The notes beneath the pieces are model-generated. The model was not told where the DNA came from, ran no database searches, and was given only the letters and a program-made list of their open reading frames with translations. Of a DNA stretch of 64,000 bases, positions 9,279 to 17,307 are shown in pieces. Source of the DNA: an uncultured Cytophagales bacterium (lineage in GTDB: Bacteria > Bacteroidota > Bacteroidia > Cytophagales > Cyclobacteriaceae); contig CAJXNP010000023.1 of the NCBI GenBank assembly GCA_913057175.1, positions 30,452 through 94,451 on the forward strand, in the 5' to 3' direction. How positions within the stretch are numbered: the first letter of the stretch is position 1; each line of letters starts with the position of its first letter. The position numbers were made by a program, and so were the translations under genes.

Positions 9279-10346
9279 CTAAGCCCCTTTTTCCAATACC
9301 AGCCTCAACTCCACCAAATGATTACCATTGTCTTTTTTAATCAACAACGAATGATCAGTTGGATATAAAAGCTCCAGCCTTCTTTTGGTATTTGTCAATC
9401 CAATTCCTTTATCCCTTTCAATATCCATCCCTTCGTATTCAAAGATCTCGTTTTCAACCTGCAGGGAAATATCATTCTCGATTTGATCAATCTCAATCCT
9501 GATCTGGCAATTTCCACTAGGTTTGATGCCATGCTTAAAAGCATTTTCCACAAATGGCATAAACAGCATGGGAGCTATCAAAACATTTTCCACCTGTGTT
9601 GGTTTCGTGAAAATTACCTCCACCTTATCCGTCAACCTCAACCTCATCAATTCAATGTAATTCTCAATAAAGGCAATCTCCTGGCTGAGCAACACTTCCT
9701 TTTTCTGACTATCATATAAAACATATCTCATCATTTTTGAAAGCATGTGGATCGCTTTCTGAGCGAGTTTTGAGTTGATAGCAACGAGGGCATAAATGCT
9801 GTTGAGCGTATTAAAATAAAAATGTGGATTGATCTGCGATTTCAGAGAGGCCAGCTCAGTACTGATCTTTTGTTTTTCGAATGCCTGTCTGGATTCCTTT
9901 TCCCTGTTGTGGTAAGTAATCAGAGTGACACTTGTACTGATACCAAAAACGAGCAACGTGAGCAGGAACAGGAAAAGATCAAACCTCCATATGCTTTTTT
10001 GCTTGAAAGGCTTATCCGGATTGAAAGAACGATGGATCGCTTCCGAAACATGGAGCCATATTTCCATCAGTTGCATGAAGGCTAACACAATAATGATGCT
10101 GAGAACGACAGCTCCAAAATAAGAATAGGTTTTATTCCTCAGAAGCAAATTCGGAACTAAGACAAGACTATTGATATAATAAAGCACCATGAGCAAAACC
10201 AGCAAAATGCTTTGCTTTACCCAAAAAACCTCCGGCCAGTTTTCTCTCCATCCCATTGGAAACACAACCAGAATCGTTACCCAGCCTATCAACTGAATGA
10301 TAAAACCTACAACTCTGGAAGTATTGCCTGACTTTAAATTCATCAT
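9279..10346 (-). CDS. LytS/YehU-type sensor histidine kinase
   Basis: This 355-residue membrane kinase has four predicted transmembrane segments in residues 11-145, then a His_kinase domain (PF06580 type) with the phosphorylated His175 in QINPHFYFNTLN, and an HATPase region with the N-box FVENAFKHG and the GIGLTNTKRRL motif. It probably phosphorylates the neighbouring LytTR regulator. The usual NPHFLFN motif reads NPHFYFN, a tolerated variant. No extracellular sensing domain is present, so the signal is likely perceived in or at the membrane. A TAAGTTTG box is found upstream at 10377-10384. Confidence 0.92.
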   Translation of the reverse strand: MMNLKSGNTSRVVGFIIQLIGWVTILVVFPMGWRENWPEVFWVKQSILLVLLMVLYYINSLVLVPNLLLRNKTYSYFGAVVLSIIIVLAFMQLMEIWLHVSEAIHRSFNPDKPFKQKSIWRFDLFLFLLTLLVFGISTSVTLITYHNREKESRQAFEKQKISTELASLKSQINPHFYFNTLNSIYALVAINSKLAQKAIHMLSKMMRYVLYDSQKKEVLLSQEIAFIENYIELMRLRLTDKVEVIFTKPTQVENVLIAPMLFMPFVENAFKHGIKPSGNCQIRIEIDQIENDISLQVENEIFEYEGMDIERDKGIGLTNTKRRLELLYPTDHSLLIKKDNGNHLVELRLVLEKGA

Positions 10347-10705
10347 ATTTGACCTTAAATAATCATCAAACTTACAGCATTAAAATATGAAATCTTGCCC
10401 AAATCCCTGAACAAGCTTTCTAAATAGACCGACAAGGATTCTCAATCTATAAATGAGGTTCTCTCCCATCAATATCCATTTCATAGATGCAAATTGGCCA
10501 ATGATCGATTATTATCAATGAAGGGTCTATTGCTGTAAACTTTTAGTAATTTTTATTGTTCATTTGCAGTGAAATTGCATTTACAATCAGGTGTAAGGTC
10601 CTACTGTGGCAGATCCATGTTCGGCATCGTCTGACCTGGTGTTCCACTTGTAGAGAATTTAAATACGGGAAAAACATCAAATACAATAAAATTTACTCAA
10701 TCCTA
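10347..10705. other. Divergent intergenic region (kinase / TonB-type receptor)
   Basis: This 359-base gap separates two divergent genes. It holds a minus-strand promoter box at 10377-10384 and an imperfect plus-strand box TTCATTTG at 10559-10566. A frame is open from 10556 into the receptor gene, but its first 50 codons look non-coding. No RNA gene or repeat is recognised. Confidence 0.5.
10377..10384 (-). promoter_or_regulatory. -7 promoter box for the LytS-type kinase
   Basis: The minus strand reads TAAGTTTG, matching TAnnTTTG, 30 bases upstream of the ATG. A TTTG lies further upstream (10410-10413) but the 25-base spacing is long. Confidence 0.45.
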
Positions 10706-13219
10706 ATGAAGAAGATCGCGGTTATCGGAATGCTGTTTTTGATGGGCAACCTGTCATTTGGACAAGCCCCTAATGGGGGACAGCCCCTGGGGTTTCCACA
10801 AGGAGGAATGAATAACACCATTGGCTATGGAAAAATCAAGGGTGAAGTAATGGATGGAGAAAACAATGAACCCATTCCCTACGCGACCATTTCACTAAAA
10901 GACGAAAAGACGGACGAAATGGTAGGTGGTTCCATTGCAGATGACAAAGGGAAGTTCACTGTGAAAGATCTTAAGCAGGGAAATTATAAACTGGTCATCA
11001 GCTTCATTGGCTATGATCCCATCACCATCAATTCGGTTGTCATCACCGACAAAGGAAATACGGAAAATATCGGGACAGTAAAACTAACTGAAGCGGTCAC
11101 AGAGTTGCAGGAGGTAGTCATTGAAGGAGAAAAGGAATTGATCGAAGAAAAAGTTGACCGGATCATTTACAATGCAGAAAAGGATATGACAACCACCGGT
11201 GGAGATGCCACCGATGTATTGCGCAGGGTGCCGTTGCTTTCTGTTGATCTGGATGGAAATGTTTCCTTACGGGGAAGTCAGAATATCAAGGTGCTGATCG
11301 ATAACCGCCCATCAACAATCAGCGCAGGAAGTGTTGCAGATGCATTGAAACAAATTCCCGCCGATGAGATCAAATCGGTGGAAGTCATTACATCTCCCTC
11401 TGCCCGGTATGACGCGGAAGGAACAGGAGGAATTATCAACATCATCACCAAGAAAAATAATTTTGAAGGAACCACGGTGAATATCAACTCAGGAGCTGGG
11501 CTTCGGGCTTCCAACCTGGGACTACGTGGAAGTATGAAAAAAGGCCGCCACGGATTTTCCATTGGAGGATTTGGCCGGGCCGGATATAATATTAAAGGTG
11601 AATACACAAATAACCAATGGCTGACTGATCCGGAAACTAATGTTCAAACGCTCACCTCTCAATTTGCAGAAACCAGTACCAACATGCTTTTTGGCCGATA
11701 CAACCTTGGCTATGATTACGAAATCAACAAGTACAACTGGATTTCGACTTCTGTCAACTACGGAGTTTTCAACTTCAATGGAGATCAGGACGACCTGCGA
11801 ACAGAAACATATCAGGATGACCAGCTAATCGATCAAAATCTACAAAATGTTAATTTTACAAATCATTCGAATACCATTGATCTTAGCCTGAATTATATCA
11901 AGACTTATGAAAAGAAAGGAAAAGAATTCAGCATTCTCTCCCTTTACAGCATCAACAATCGCACAAACAACTTCCAAAATGAATCGATCGCTCCAACCAC
12001 TGACCGATTTAAAAACGATAACAAAAGCGATAACAAAGAATTTACCATCCAGGCAGATTACGTCTCTCCTATCAACGATGACCAGATCCTTGAAATTGGT
12101 GGTAAAAATATCATGCGACTGGTGAATAGCGACTATACGTACTTCACCAGCTCGGGACCAGATGACCCTTTCGTTCCGGTAGCCAATGACCAATTGACGA
12201 ATATTTTTGACTATAAGCAGAACATAACTGCCGGATACCTCTCTTATACCTACAACCTGCCAAAAGATTATAGCATCAAAGCGGGAGCACGATATGAATA
12301 CACTACCATCGAAGCAGACTTTCAGACCAGTGAAGAACTGGATATACCTTCGTATGGGGCTTTGGTTCCCAGCATTAATTTCTCCAAAAAACTCAAAAAA
12401 GGAAATATGGTGAAACTTGCCTACAACAGACGTATTCAACGGCCTTCACTGGAATTCTTAAATCCAAATATCAATGCTACCAACCCCAATAACATCACAC
12501 AAGGCAACCCAAATCTCGACCCGGAATATACGGATAACTATGAGGTATCTTTTAGCGCATACAAGAAAGGAAGCTCTATTAACTTTTCCGCTTTCATGCG
12601 CAATACCAATGGGTCAATTCAGCAGGTGAGAAGCTATCTGGAGGATGATGTGACCTTTACCACCTATGAAAACATTGGTGAAGAAGATTCTTACGGACTA
12701 TCCATTTTCGGAAATATAGTGAATGGCAAAAAATGGATGATCAATGGTGGTATTGACAGCTATTACGCAGTATTAAATAACAATGTCGACGATCCTATTT
12801 ATAATGCCAGCAATACCGGATTTGTCGTCAGCGGGCGCTTGTTCGGAAGCTACAGCCTGACAGAAAAATGGGCTCTTCAGGCTTTTGGTTTTGCTCGCGG
12901 TAGACAGGTACAATTACAAGGCTATCAAAGTGGATTTTACATTTACAGCCTGAACCTGAATAGAAAATTCAAAGATGATCGTGGCTCCATCGGTTTTGGT
13001 GCGGAGAACTTCCTCACCTCATCCATGGATATGGTGACGGATATTTCATCCCCTACTGTTGACCAACGCAATGTGAACACCATGAAAAACATGAATTTCA
13101 AGATCAACTTCAGCTATCGCATTGGTAAAATGGACTTTAACAATAACAGAAAACGAAGCCGATCGATCAACAACGATGATCAGAAAGAAGGTTCCGGCCA
13201 ACCAATGATGCAACAGTAG
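10706..13219 (+). CDS. TonB-dependent receptor-type outer-membrane protein
   Basis: This 837-residue outer-membrane protein has a signal peptide (MKKIAVIGMLFLMGNLSFGQ), a CarboxypepD_reg-like beta-sandwich (about 33-125: GEVMDGENNEPIPYATISLK, then ISFIGYDP), a plug-like domain (LRRVPLLSVDLDGNVSLRG, then GTGGIINIITKK) and a long beta-barrel of the PF14905 type. The frame is open further 5', but ATG at 10706 is chosen because the signal peptide begins there and the preceding 50 codons do not look coding. Family members often have no identified substrate. The Gly/Asn/Gln-rich ends are typical. No SusD partner is present, so polysaccharide uptake is not supported. Confidence 0.9.
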   Translation: MKKIAVIGMLFLMGNLSFGQAPNGGQPLGFPQGGMNNTIGYGKIKGEVMDGENNEPIPYATISLKDEKTDEMVGGSIADDKGKFTVKDLKQGNYKLVISFIGYDPITINSVVITDKGNTENIGTVKLTEAVTELQEVVIEGEKELIEEKVDRIIYNAEKDMTTTGGDATDVLRRVPLLSVDLDGNVSLRGSQNIKVLIDNRPSTISAGSVADALKQIPADEIKSVEVITSPSARYDAEGTGGIINIITKKNNFEGTTVNINSGAGLRASNLGLRGSMKKGRHGFSIGGFGRAGYNIKGEYTNNQWLTDPETNVQTLTSQFAETSTNMLFGRYNLGYDYEINKYNWISTSVNYGVFNFNGDQDDLRTETYQDDQLIDQNLQNVNFTNHSNTIDLSLNYIKTYEKKGKEFSILSLYSINNRTNNFQNESIAPTTDRFKNDNKSDNKEFTIQADYVSPINDDQILEIGGKNIMRLVNSDYTYFTSSGPDDPFVPVANDQLTNIFDYKQNITAGYLSYTYNLPKDYSIKAGARYEYTTIEADFQTSEELDIPSYGALVPSINFSKKLKKGNMVKLAYNRRIQRPSLEFLNPNINATNPNNITQGNPNLDPEYTDNYEVSFSAYKKGSSINFSAFMRNTNGSIQQVRSYLEDDVTFTTYENIGEEDSYGLSIFGNIVNGKKWMINGGIDSYYAVLNNNVDDPIYNASNTGFVVSGRLFGSYSLTEKWALQAFGFARGRQVQLQGYQSGFYIYSLNLNRKFKDDRGSIGFGAENFLTSSMDMVTDISSPTVDQRNVNTMKNMNFKINFSYRIGKMDFNNNRKRSRSINNDDQKEGSGQPMMQQ

Positions 13220-13554
13220 GTTTTAAATGTTTCAATCTCAGGAGTCCTGGCCCTCGTCGACTGGCGATGTTCGGGGCCATCAGCAAATTGCGAATGAAAC
13301 TAGTGAATATAATAGTTTCCCTCTTACAAGACGCTTGGAGAGTACTACTTTCCACCAGGTACAATTGACGAAATATTTCCTGTAAAGACATTTTTTATCA
13401 GATCTATTCTTATCTACAACATCGTCATCAGCCATTTCTAACTTATTAGCAATACAATTGACGGAAATAACCACTGAAAGTGCCGTTTTTACACCCTTTG
13501 AAATGCAAATTCATTCTGCAAATTTGTAAAGCAAATAAATAGAGTATTACTACC
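13220..13554. other. Intergenic gap, nothing recognised
   Basis: This 335-base stretch precedes the RibD-like gene. Open frames here are short and on mixed strands with no family resemblance. I see no strong promoter consensus, hairpin with a T-run, or repeat shared with other gaps. Confidence 0.4.
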
Positions 13555-14109
13555 ATGAGAAAATTAAAATTGCAAACACAAGTCTCGATCGATGGATACA
13601 TGGCCGGCCCCAACGGTGAAATGGATTGGATGGAATGGAACTGGGATGACGATTTGAAACAATATGTTACTGAATTAACTGAGTCAATCGACAGCATTCT
13701 TCTTGGACGAAAACTGGCAGAAGGGTTCATTCCCCATTGGAAAAATGCACTCGACAACCCTGAAATGGCTGATGAATCTGCAAGAATATTTGTAGAAACT
13801 CCTAAGGTTGTATTCACCAAAACACTTGAAAAATCAGAATGGGATCATACGGTTTTGGCCAAAGGCGATCTTTCACAGGAAATAAATACCTTAAAGCAAA
13901 AGGAAGGTAAGGACATGATTGCCTATGGAGGTTCAGATTTTGTCTCCAACCTGATCAAGGTTGATCTCATTGATGAATATCACTTATTTGTCAACCCTAC
14001 AGCTATCGGCCAGGGCTTGCCTATTTTCAAAGAGAGAAAAAGCCTGAAGCTAATCCAAACCCACCCTTTTAAGTGCGGGATTGTAGTGTTGGTTTATTCA
14101 AATATATAG
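13555..14109 (+). CDS. Dihydrofolate reductase-fold protein (RibD C-terminal family)
   Basis: This 184-residue cytoplasmic protein has the RibD_C/DHFR-like fold: KLQTQVSIDGYMAGPNGEMDW at the N-terminus, SILLGRKLAEGF in the nucleotide-binding region, and IAYGGSDFVSNLIKVDLIDE followed by PTAIGQGLPIF near the C-terminus. Family members are presumed NADPH-dependent reductases of unknown substrate. In Bacteroidota such genes often lie near ArsR-AHSA1 pairs, as here: the arsR gene starts 161 bases downstream. It probably has its own promoter. Confidence 0.88.
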   Translation: MRKLKLQTQVSIDGYMAGPNGEMDWMEWNWDDDLKQYVTELTESIDSILLGRKLAEGFIPHWKNALDNPEMADESARIFVETPKVVFTKTLEKSEWDHTVLAKGDLSQEINTLKQKEGKDMIAYGGSDFVSNLIKVDLIDEYHLFVNPTAIGQGLPIFKERKSLKLIQTHPFKCGIVVLVYSNI

Positions 14110-14215
14110 AATGGTATCCTGGATCTATCACCTTTGAAAATACTTCCGGTTGGTTCGACCCGTTGTTCTCCTTGTCATTAAGCTTATTTCAAATCCTCAT
14201 TTAAAAAAAATACAA

Positions 14216-14243
14216 AAATAAGTAGGTACTTACCTACATATTT
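14216..14243. promoter_or_regulatory. Extended palindromic operator upstream of arsR
   Basis: GTAGGTA (14222-14228) and TACCTAC (14231-14237) form a perfect inverted repeat around CT. A second matching pair, AAATA (14216-14220) and TATTT (14239-14243), extends it to 28 bases. It ends one base before the -7 box at 14245-14252. This is the geometry expected of an ArsR-family dimer site that blocks RNA polymerase. That the adjacent ArsR binds it is inference. Confidence 0.75.
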
Positions 14244-14244
14244 G

Positions 14245-14252
14245 TATATTTG
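14245..14252 (+). promoter_or_regulatory. -7 promoter box for arsR-AHSA1
   Basis: TATATTTG matches the Bacteroidota -7 consensus TAnnTTTG exactly and lies 18 bases before the ATG at 14271, giving a leader of roughly a dozen bases. It is flanked by the palindrome at 14216-14243 and overlaps a second inverted repeat, TGTAG (14251-14255) / CTACA (14264-14268). Confidence 0.7.
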
Positions 14253-14270
14253 TAGGCAAATGACTACATA

Positions 14271-14600
14271 ATGGAAAAACGAAGAGATGTATTCCAGGCG
14301 ATAGCTGATCCTACAAGAAGAGAGATCATCAACCTGATCGCCCATCAGTCACTGAACCTAAATTCGATTGCCAATCATTTTGACTCCAGTCGCCCAACCA
14401 TATCGCAGCACGTCAAATTGCTGGAGGAATGTGGCCTTTTGACCATCGAACGACAAGGCAGGGAAAGATACTGTAAAGCAAAGCTGGAGGGGCTGAATGA
14501 TGTGGCCAAATGGGTGAATAAATACAAAGTCTTCTGGAACTCCAAACTGGACGCATTGGAAAATTTCCTTGAAAACAAACCTAAACACGAAAATAAATGA
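14271..14600 (+). CDS. ArsR/SmtB-family winged-helix repressor
   Basis: This 109-residue DNA-binding protein has the ArsR core: RRDVFQAIADPTRREIINLI, a recognition-helix region with SSRPTISQHVKLLEECGLL and the beta-wing ERQGRERYCKA. No metal-binding cysteine pair is visible, so metal sensing is unlikely. It matches the subgroup that pairs with AHSA1/SRPBCC proteins. Its stop overlaps the next gene's start by four bases (ATGA), so the two are translationally coupled. Autoregulation through the palindrome upstream is likely but not shown. Confidence 0.92.
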   Translation: MEKRRDVFQAIADPTRREIINLIAHQSLNLNSIANHFDSSRPTISQHVKLLEECGLLTIERQGRERYCKAKLEGLNDVAKWVNKYKVFWNSKLDALENFLENKPKHENK

Positions 14601-15067
14601 AACAGAAATCAAGTAAAGCTACTGACGACGAGCTCAAAGCTGGCCTTGTAGAGATTGAAAGAATTTTAAACGCACCCATCGAAAAAGTGTGGGAAGCCAT
14701 CACGGACAAAGATCAAATGAAAGAATGGTATTTTGACCTGGAAGAATTTAAGGCCGAGGTTGGTTTTGAATTTCAGTTTTACGGCCAGGGTAAAAAAGGT
14801 GAGCAATACCTCCACCTTTGCCAGGTCACCGAAGTAATCCCTCAGAAAAAGCTCACCTACAGTTGGAGCTACCTGGGATGGGAAGGCCTCTCCCATGTAA
14901 CATTCCACCTGGAACCTCAAGGATCAAAAACCTTGCTCAGACTGACCCACACCGGACTGGGAAGCTTTCCCGTTACCAATCCCGATCTTGCACGTGAAAA
15001 CTTTAATGAAGGCTGGACAGAACTTATCACAAGCCTGTTGCCAAAGTACCTGGAAAAGAGCGCGTGA
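14597..15067 (+). CDS. AHSA1/SRPBCC-domain protein
   Basis: This 156-residue protein is a single START-like (Bet v1 fold) domain of the AHSA1 type: EIERILNAPIEKVWEAITDKDQM at the N-terminus, the WYFDLEEF segment, then GWTELITSLLPKYLEK near the end. Such domains bind hydrophobic ligands or act as co-chaperone-like modules; no reaction can be assigned. It overlaps arsR by four bases and is expected to be regulated with it. A plausible model is ligand removal coupled to derepression, which is inference. Confidence 0.9.
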   Translation: MKQKSSKATDDELKAGLVEIERILNAPIEKVWEAITDKDQMKEWYFDLEEFKAEVGFEFQFYGQGKKGEQYLHLCQVTEVIPQKKLTYSWSYLGWEGLSHVTFHLEPQGSKTLLRLTHTGLGSFPVTNPDLARENFNEGWTELITSLLPKYLEKSA

Positions 15068-15270
15068 TATGAACAAAATACAAGAAATTTAATGTCACCT
15101 TGATCGCCTCCTCCAATCTGTTGGATTGTCAGAAGATCACCTCCCATTACAGCTGAAGGCTCTTGGAATCAATGAAAAGAGGCAAACGACAAGATGTTTG
15201 TGGGAAACATAATTAAGTGCTAATGAAAGTATGGTACTATGGTATGTTTTAAGGAAAGCTTCCAAAGCCA

Positions 15271-16017
15271 TTAAAATCTTGTGTTTTCTAAAGTCCATTC
15301 TCCATTATCATAACTTGAAAATATCGCAGCATCTAACATACATGGGTAAATTTCAGCTTTGTAACAAAGTTCTTGTATACCATCAAGAACAAAATGGTAA
15401 TAACTTTTATCACCAAGCGAAGAAGAATTTAAAAGTACTGGAAACCCAAATTTATTTAGCCAATTAGTAATTCTTGAGTCTATTGGTATTTCATACTTTG
15501 TTAGTCCAAGAGCTTGGAGAAAGTTCCTAGATTGTTTCGGACCAAAACCATAAAAACTATCATTAATGTCATCAGCAATTCTTCTTTCCTCTTCCTTGGA
15601 ATTACTACTTTTTAAAACTTTTAATTTCTCTATAATTGACCAGTTATTTCCTTCGATATTATCATAATTTGCTGTAAAAAATTTACTTATTTTATTTATA
15701 TATCTTTTCAAATTGTTTTCTTCTAATATTCCCTTTATAAAATTCTTGATGTCACCAGTAGTTGAAATATTCTCAAACGTTATTGGAAAAGGTTGTAAAA
15801 GTAAAAATCGTCCAACTGGGGAGTTAGGTCCCGACCTTTGTTGTGAGGTAAGAAGGCACATTATCATTACTTGAATTATTGAATTCTTGTCAATAAAAAT
15901 ATTTTGTTTCAAAACATTTCTTTCTCTTCTTTTTTTGGTGAATGAATTTTCATTTTCAATAATTACCTTTTTTGCTTTTTGAATATCATCGATTGATATG
16001 TCCCACTTAATTTTCAT
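15271..16017 (-). CDS. HhH-GPD-like DNA glycosylase/lyase family protein
   Basis: This 248-residue protein is not one I can name, but it carries the marks of the HhH-GPD DNA-repair fold. MIMCLLTSQQ (51-60) resembles the family's opening helix. The hairpin GFGPKQSRNFLQALG (157-171) followed by IPIDSRI (177-183) aligns with the OGG1-type pattern in which the Lys (here Lys161) forms the Schiff base and the Asp (here Asp180) is the catalytic acid. No iron-sulfur cluster cysteines follow. The gene is clearly more AT-rich than its neighbours, rich in Asn, Ile and Lys, and lies near a degenerate tRNA-Gly, so recent acquisition is plausible. A 15-base palindrome sits just upstream of its ATG. Function in base excision is inference. 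Confidence 0.65.
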   Translation of the reverse strand: MKIKWDISIDDIQKAKKVIIENENSFTKKRRERNVLKQNIFIDKNSIIQVMIMCLLTSQQRSGPNSPVGRFLLLQPFPITFENISTTGDIKNFIKGILEENNLKRYINKISKFFTANYDNIEGNNWSIIEKLKVLKSSNSKEEERRIADDINDSFYGFGPKQSRNFLQALGLTKYEIPIDSRITNWLNKFGFPVLLNSSSLGDKSYYHFVLDGIQELCYKAEIYPCMLDAAIFSSYDNGEWTLENTRF

Positions 16018-16019
16018 AT

Positions 16020-16034
16020 CTATTATGATAATAG
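16020..16034. promoter_or_regulatory. 15-base palindrome upstream of the HhH-GPD-like gene
   Basis: CTATTATGATAATAG is a perfect palindrome around a central G. It begins two bases upstream of the ATG (at 16017, minus strand), so it would overlap the ribosome-binding region and could be an operator or an mRNA structure. It is AT-rich and short, so chance is not excluded. Confidence 0.35.
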
Positions 16035-16126
16035 TTGTCCTTTAAACAATTAGGCTTAAGATGCAAAATATTTTCCTCCCGCCTATATTCCAAATCCAAA
16101 AATCAACTAAATTAGCCAGAACATCC

Positions 16127-16195
16127 GCGGGAGTAGCTCAGTTGGTAGTCCGCCGGCTGGCTGATCCCACGCGGGTTCGAGTCCCGTTTCCCGCT
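16127..16195 (+). pseudogene. Degenerate tRNA-Gly-like gene
   Basis: The ends are tRNA-like: GCGGGAG (16127-16133) pairs with TTCCCGC (16188-16194) as an acceptor stem, followed by discriminator T. TAGCTCAGTTGGTAG is a normal D-region box, and GCGGG-TTCGAGT-CCCGT (16171-16187) is an intact T-arm. The acceptor and T sequences look like bacterial tRNA-Gly(GCC). The middle is wrong: the GAGC needed to close the D-stem is missing, no 5-bp anticodon stem with a 7-base loop can be drawn, and the total is 69 bases. CCA is not encoded. I call it a broken copy; a sequencing error is the alternative. Confidence 0.65.
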
Positions 16196-16325
16196 CATCT
16201 AGATGAATCGTTCCGATAGGAACGTCTGCTCCTCATTGTTGGAAAAACACCAACAAGATCAAGACCCTTGCATTGACTTCATTAAAATCCTCCAATTTAT
16301 TTAAGCGTTCTCCCACAAATCTTTT

Positions 16326-16333
16326 TATTTTTG
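16326..16333 (+). promoter_or_regulatory. Possible -7 box for the ABC transporter operon
   Basis: TATTTTTG fits TAnnTTTG. It lies only 5 bases before the ATG at 16339 but 23 bases before the ATG at 16357, so if this box is used, translation would start at 16357. Confidence 0.4.
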
Positions 16334-16338
16334 GCGCC

Positions 16339-17277
16339 ATGGATTCAAAGACTGCAATGATCGAGGTGAGGGAGGTCAGGAAATACTTTAAGCATGTCAA
16401 AGCTGTGGACGGCATTGACCTGACAATCAAAAAAGGTGAATTTATTGCCCTTCTCGGGCCAAATGGGGCCGGAAAAACGACCTTGGTGGAAATGATCGAG
16501 GGCATTCAAAAACCGGATCACGGGGAAATTTTCATTGATAACAAAACCTGGAAAAAAAATGAAAAAGAGCTTCATCAGCTTGTAGGATTATCACTCCAGG
16601 AAACCCGCTTTTTTGAAAAGATCTCCGTCCTGGAAACCCTTAGGTTATTCGCCAGCTTTTACAACCTTGATGATCAGCGCATTGACGAAGTTCTTAAACT
16701 GATCAACCTCGAAGAAAAAAAGGATGCCTGGGTGGTTAATTTATCCGGAGGACAAAGACAACGCCTGGCCCTTGGGATTGCTATTTTAAATAAACCGGAA
16801 GTACTACTGCTCGATGAGCCGACAACGGGTCTTGACCCGACAGCAAGACGCGAGGTTTGGGACATTTTGAAAAAATTAAAAAAAGAGCTCAACACGACCC
16901 TGATCCTGACGACACATTACATGGAGGAAGCATCTTATCTTTGCGAAAGGATCATCATCATGGACAGTGGAAAGATCCTGGCACAGGGAACGCTGAAAGA
17001 ATTGCTTTCAAAACATATAAAGGGGGAAGTGATCATGTTTTCCACACAAGAGAAATTTGATGAAAAGCACCTTCCATCTAGGGAAAAAGTTCACAATGTC
17101 ATGATCGAGCCCAATCAAACCGAAGTGGAAATTTTAGTGGAAGACCTGGTCTCCTATCTTCCTGAGTTTTTGAATAAATTCCAATCGGAAGGGATCAATC
17201 TCACTTCATTGGAATGTCGAAAAATGACTCTGGACGACCTGTTTATCAATATGACCGGAAAACATTTAAACGCCTGA
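16339..17277 (+). CDS. ABC-2-type transporter, ATP-binding subunit
   Basis: This protein of about 312 residues is the ATPase of an exporter. It shows Walker A GPNGAGKTT, the Q-loop region GLSLQETRFF, the signature LSGGQRQRLALG, Walker B VLLLDEPTTGLDP and the switch histidine in ILTTHYMEEA, followed by a C-terminal extension of about 90 residues typical of DrrA/CcmA-like ATPases. Two starts are possible: ATG 16339 or ATG 16357 (MIEVREVRKYF), the latter favoured if the TATTTTTG box is real. The frame remains open to 16273 but that part has no family character. The permease gene begins 30 bases downstream. Confidence 0.92.
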   Translation: MDSKTAMIEVREVRKYFKHVKAVDGIDLTIKKGEFIALLGPNGAGKTTLVEMIEGIQKPDHGEIFIDNKTWKKNEKELHQLVGLSLQETRFFEKISVLETLRLFASFYNLDDQRIDEVLKLINLEEKKDAWVVNLSGGQRQRLALGIAILNKPEVLLLDEPTTGLDPTARREVWDILKKLKKELNTTLILTTHYMEEASYLCERIIIMDSGKILAQGTLKELLSKHIKGEVIMFSTQEKFDEKHLPSREKVHNVMIEPNQTEVEILVEDLVSYLPEFLNKFQSEGINLTSLECRKMTLDDLFINMTGKHLNA

Positions 17278-17307
17278 TAGAATTTTTGAAGGACAAGCAG
17301 TTAACAG

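Noticed and set aside
9149..9340. Open frame with repeated FANCF peptide
   Set aside because: It is a translation of the 15-base-step TTTGCCAACTGC repeat in a gap and runs into the kinase gene on the opposite strand; no sign of a real protein.
10556..10705. N-terminal extension of the receptor by 50 codons
   Set aside because: The extension has no signal character, whereas a good signal peptide starts at the ATG at 10706.
11840..12439. 199-residue antisense frame inside the TonB-type receptor
   Set aside because: The sense frame codes for a clear barrel protein; the antisense frame is a by-product of codon use.
16273..16338. N-terminal extension of the ABC ATPase
   Set aside because: Not family-like; a promoter box lies inside it, and the family's usual start is at 16339 or 16357.
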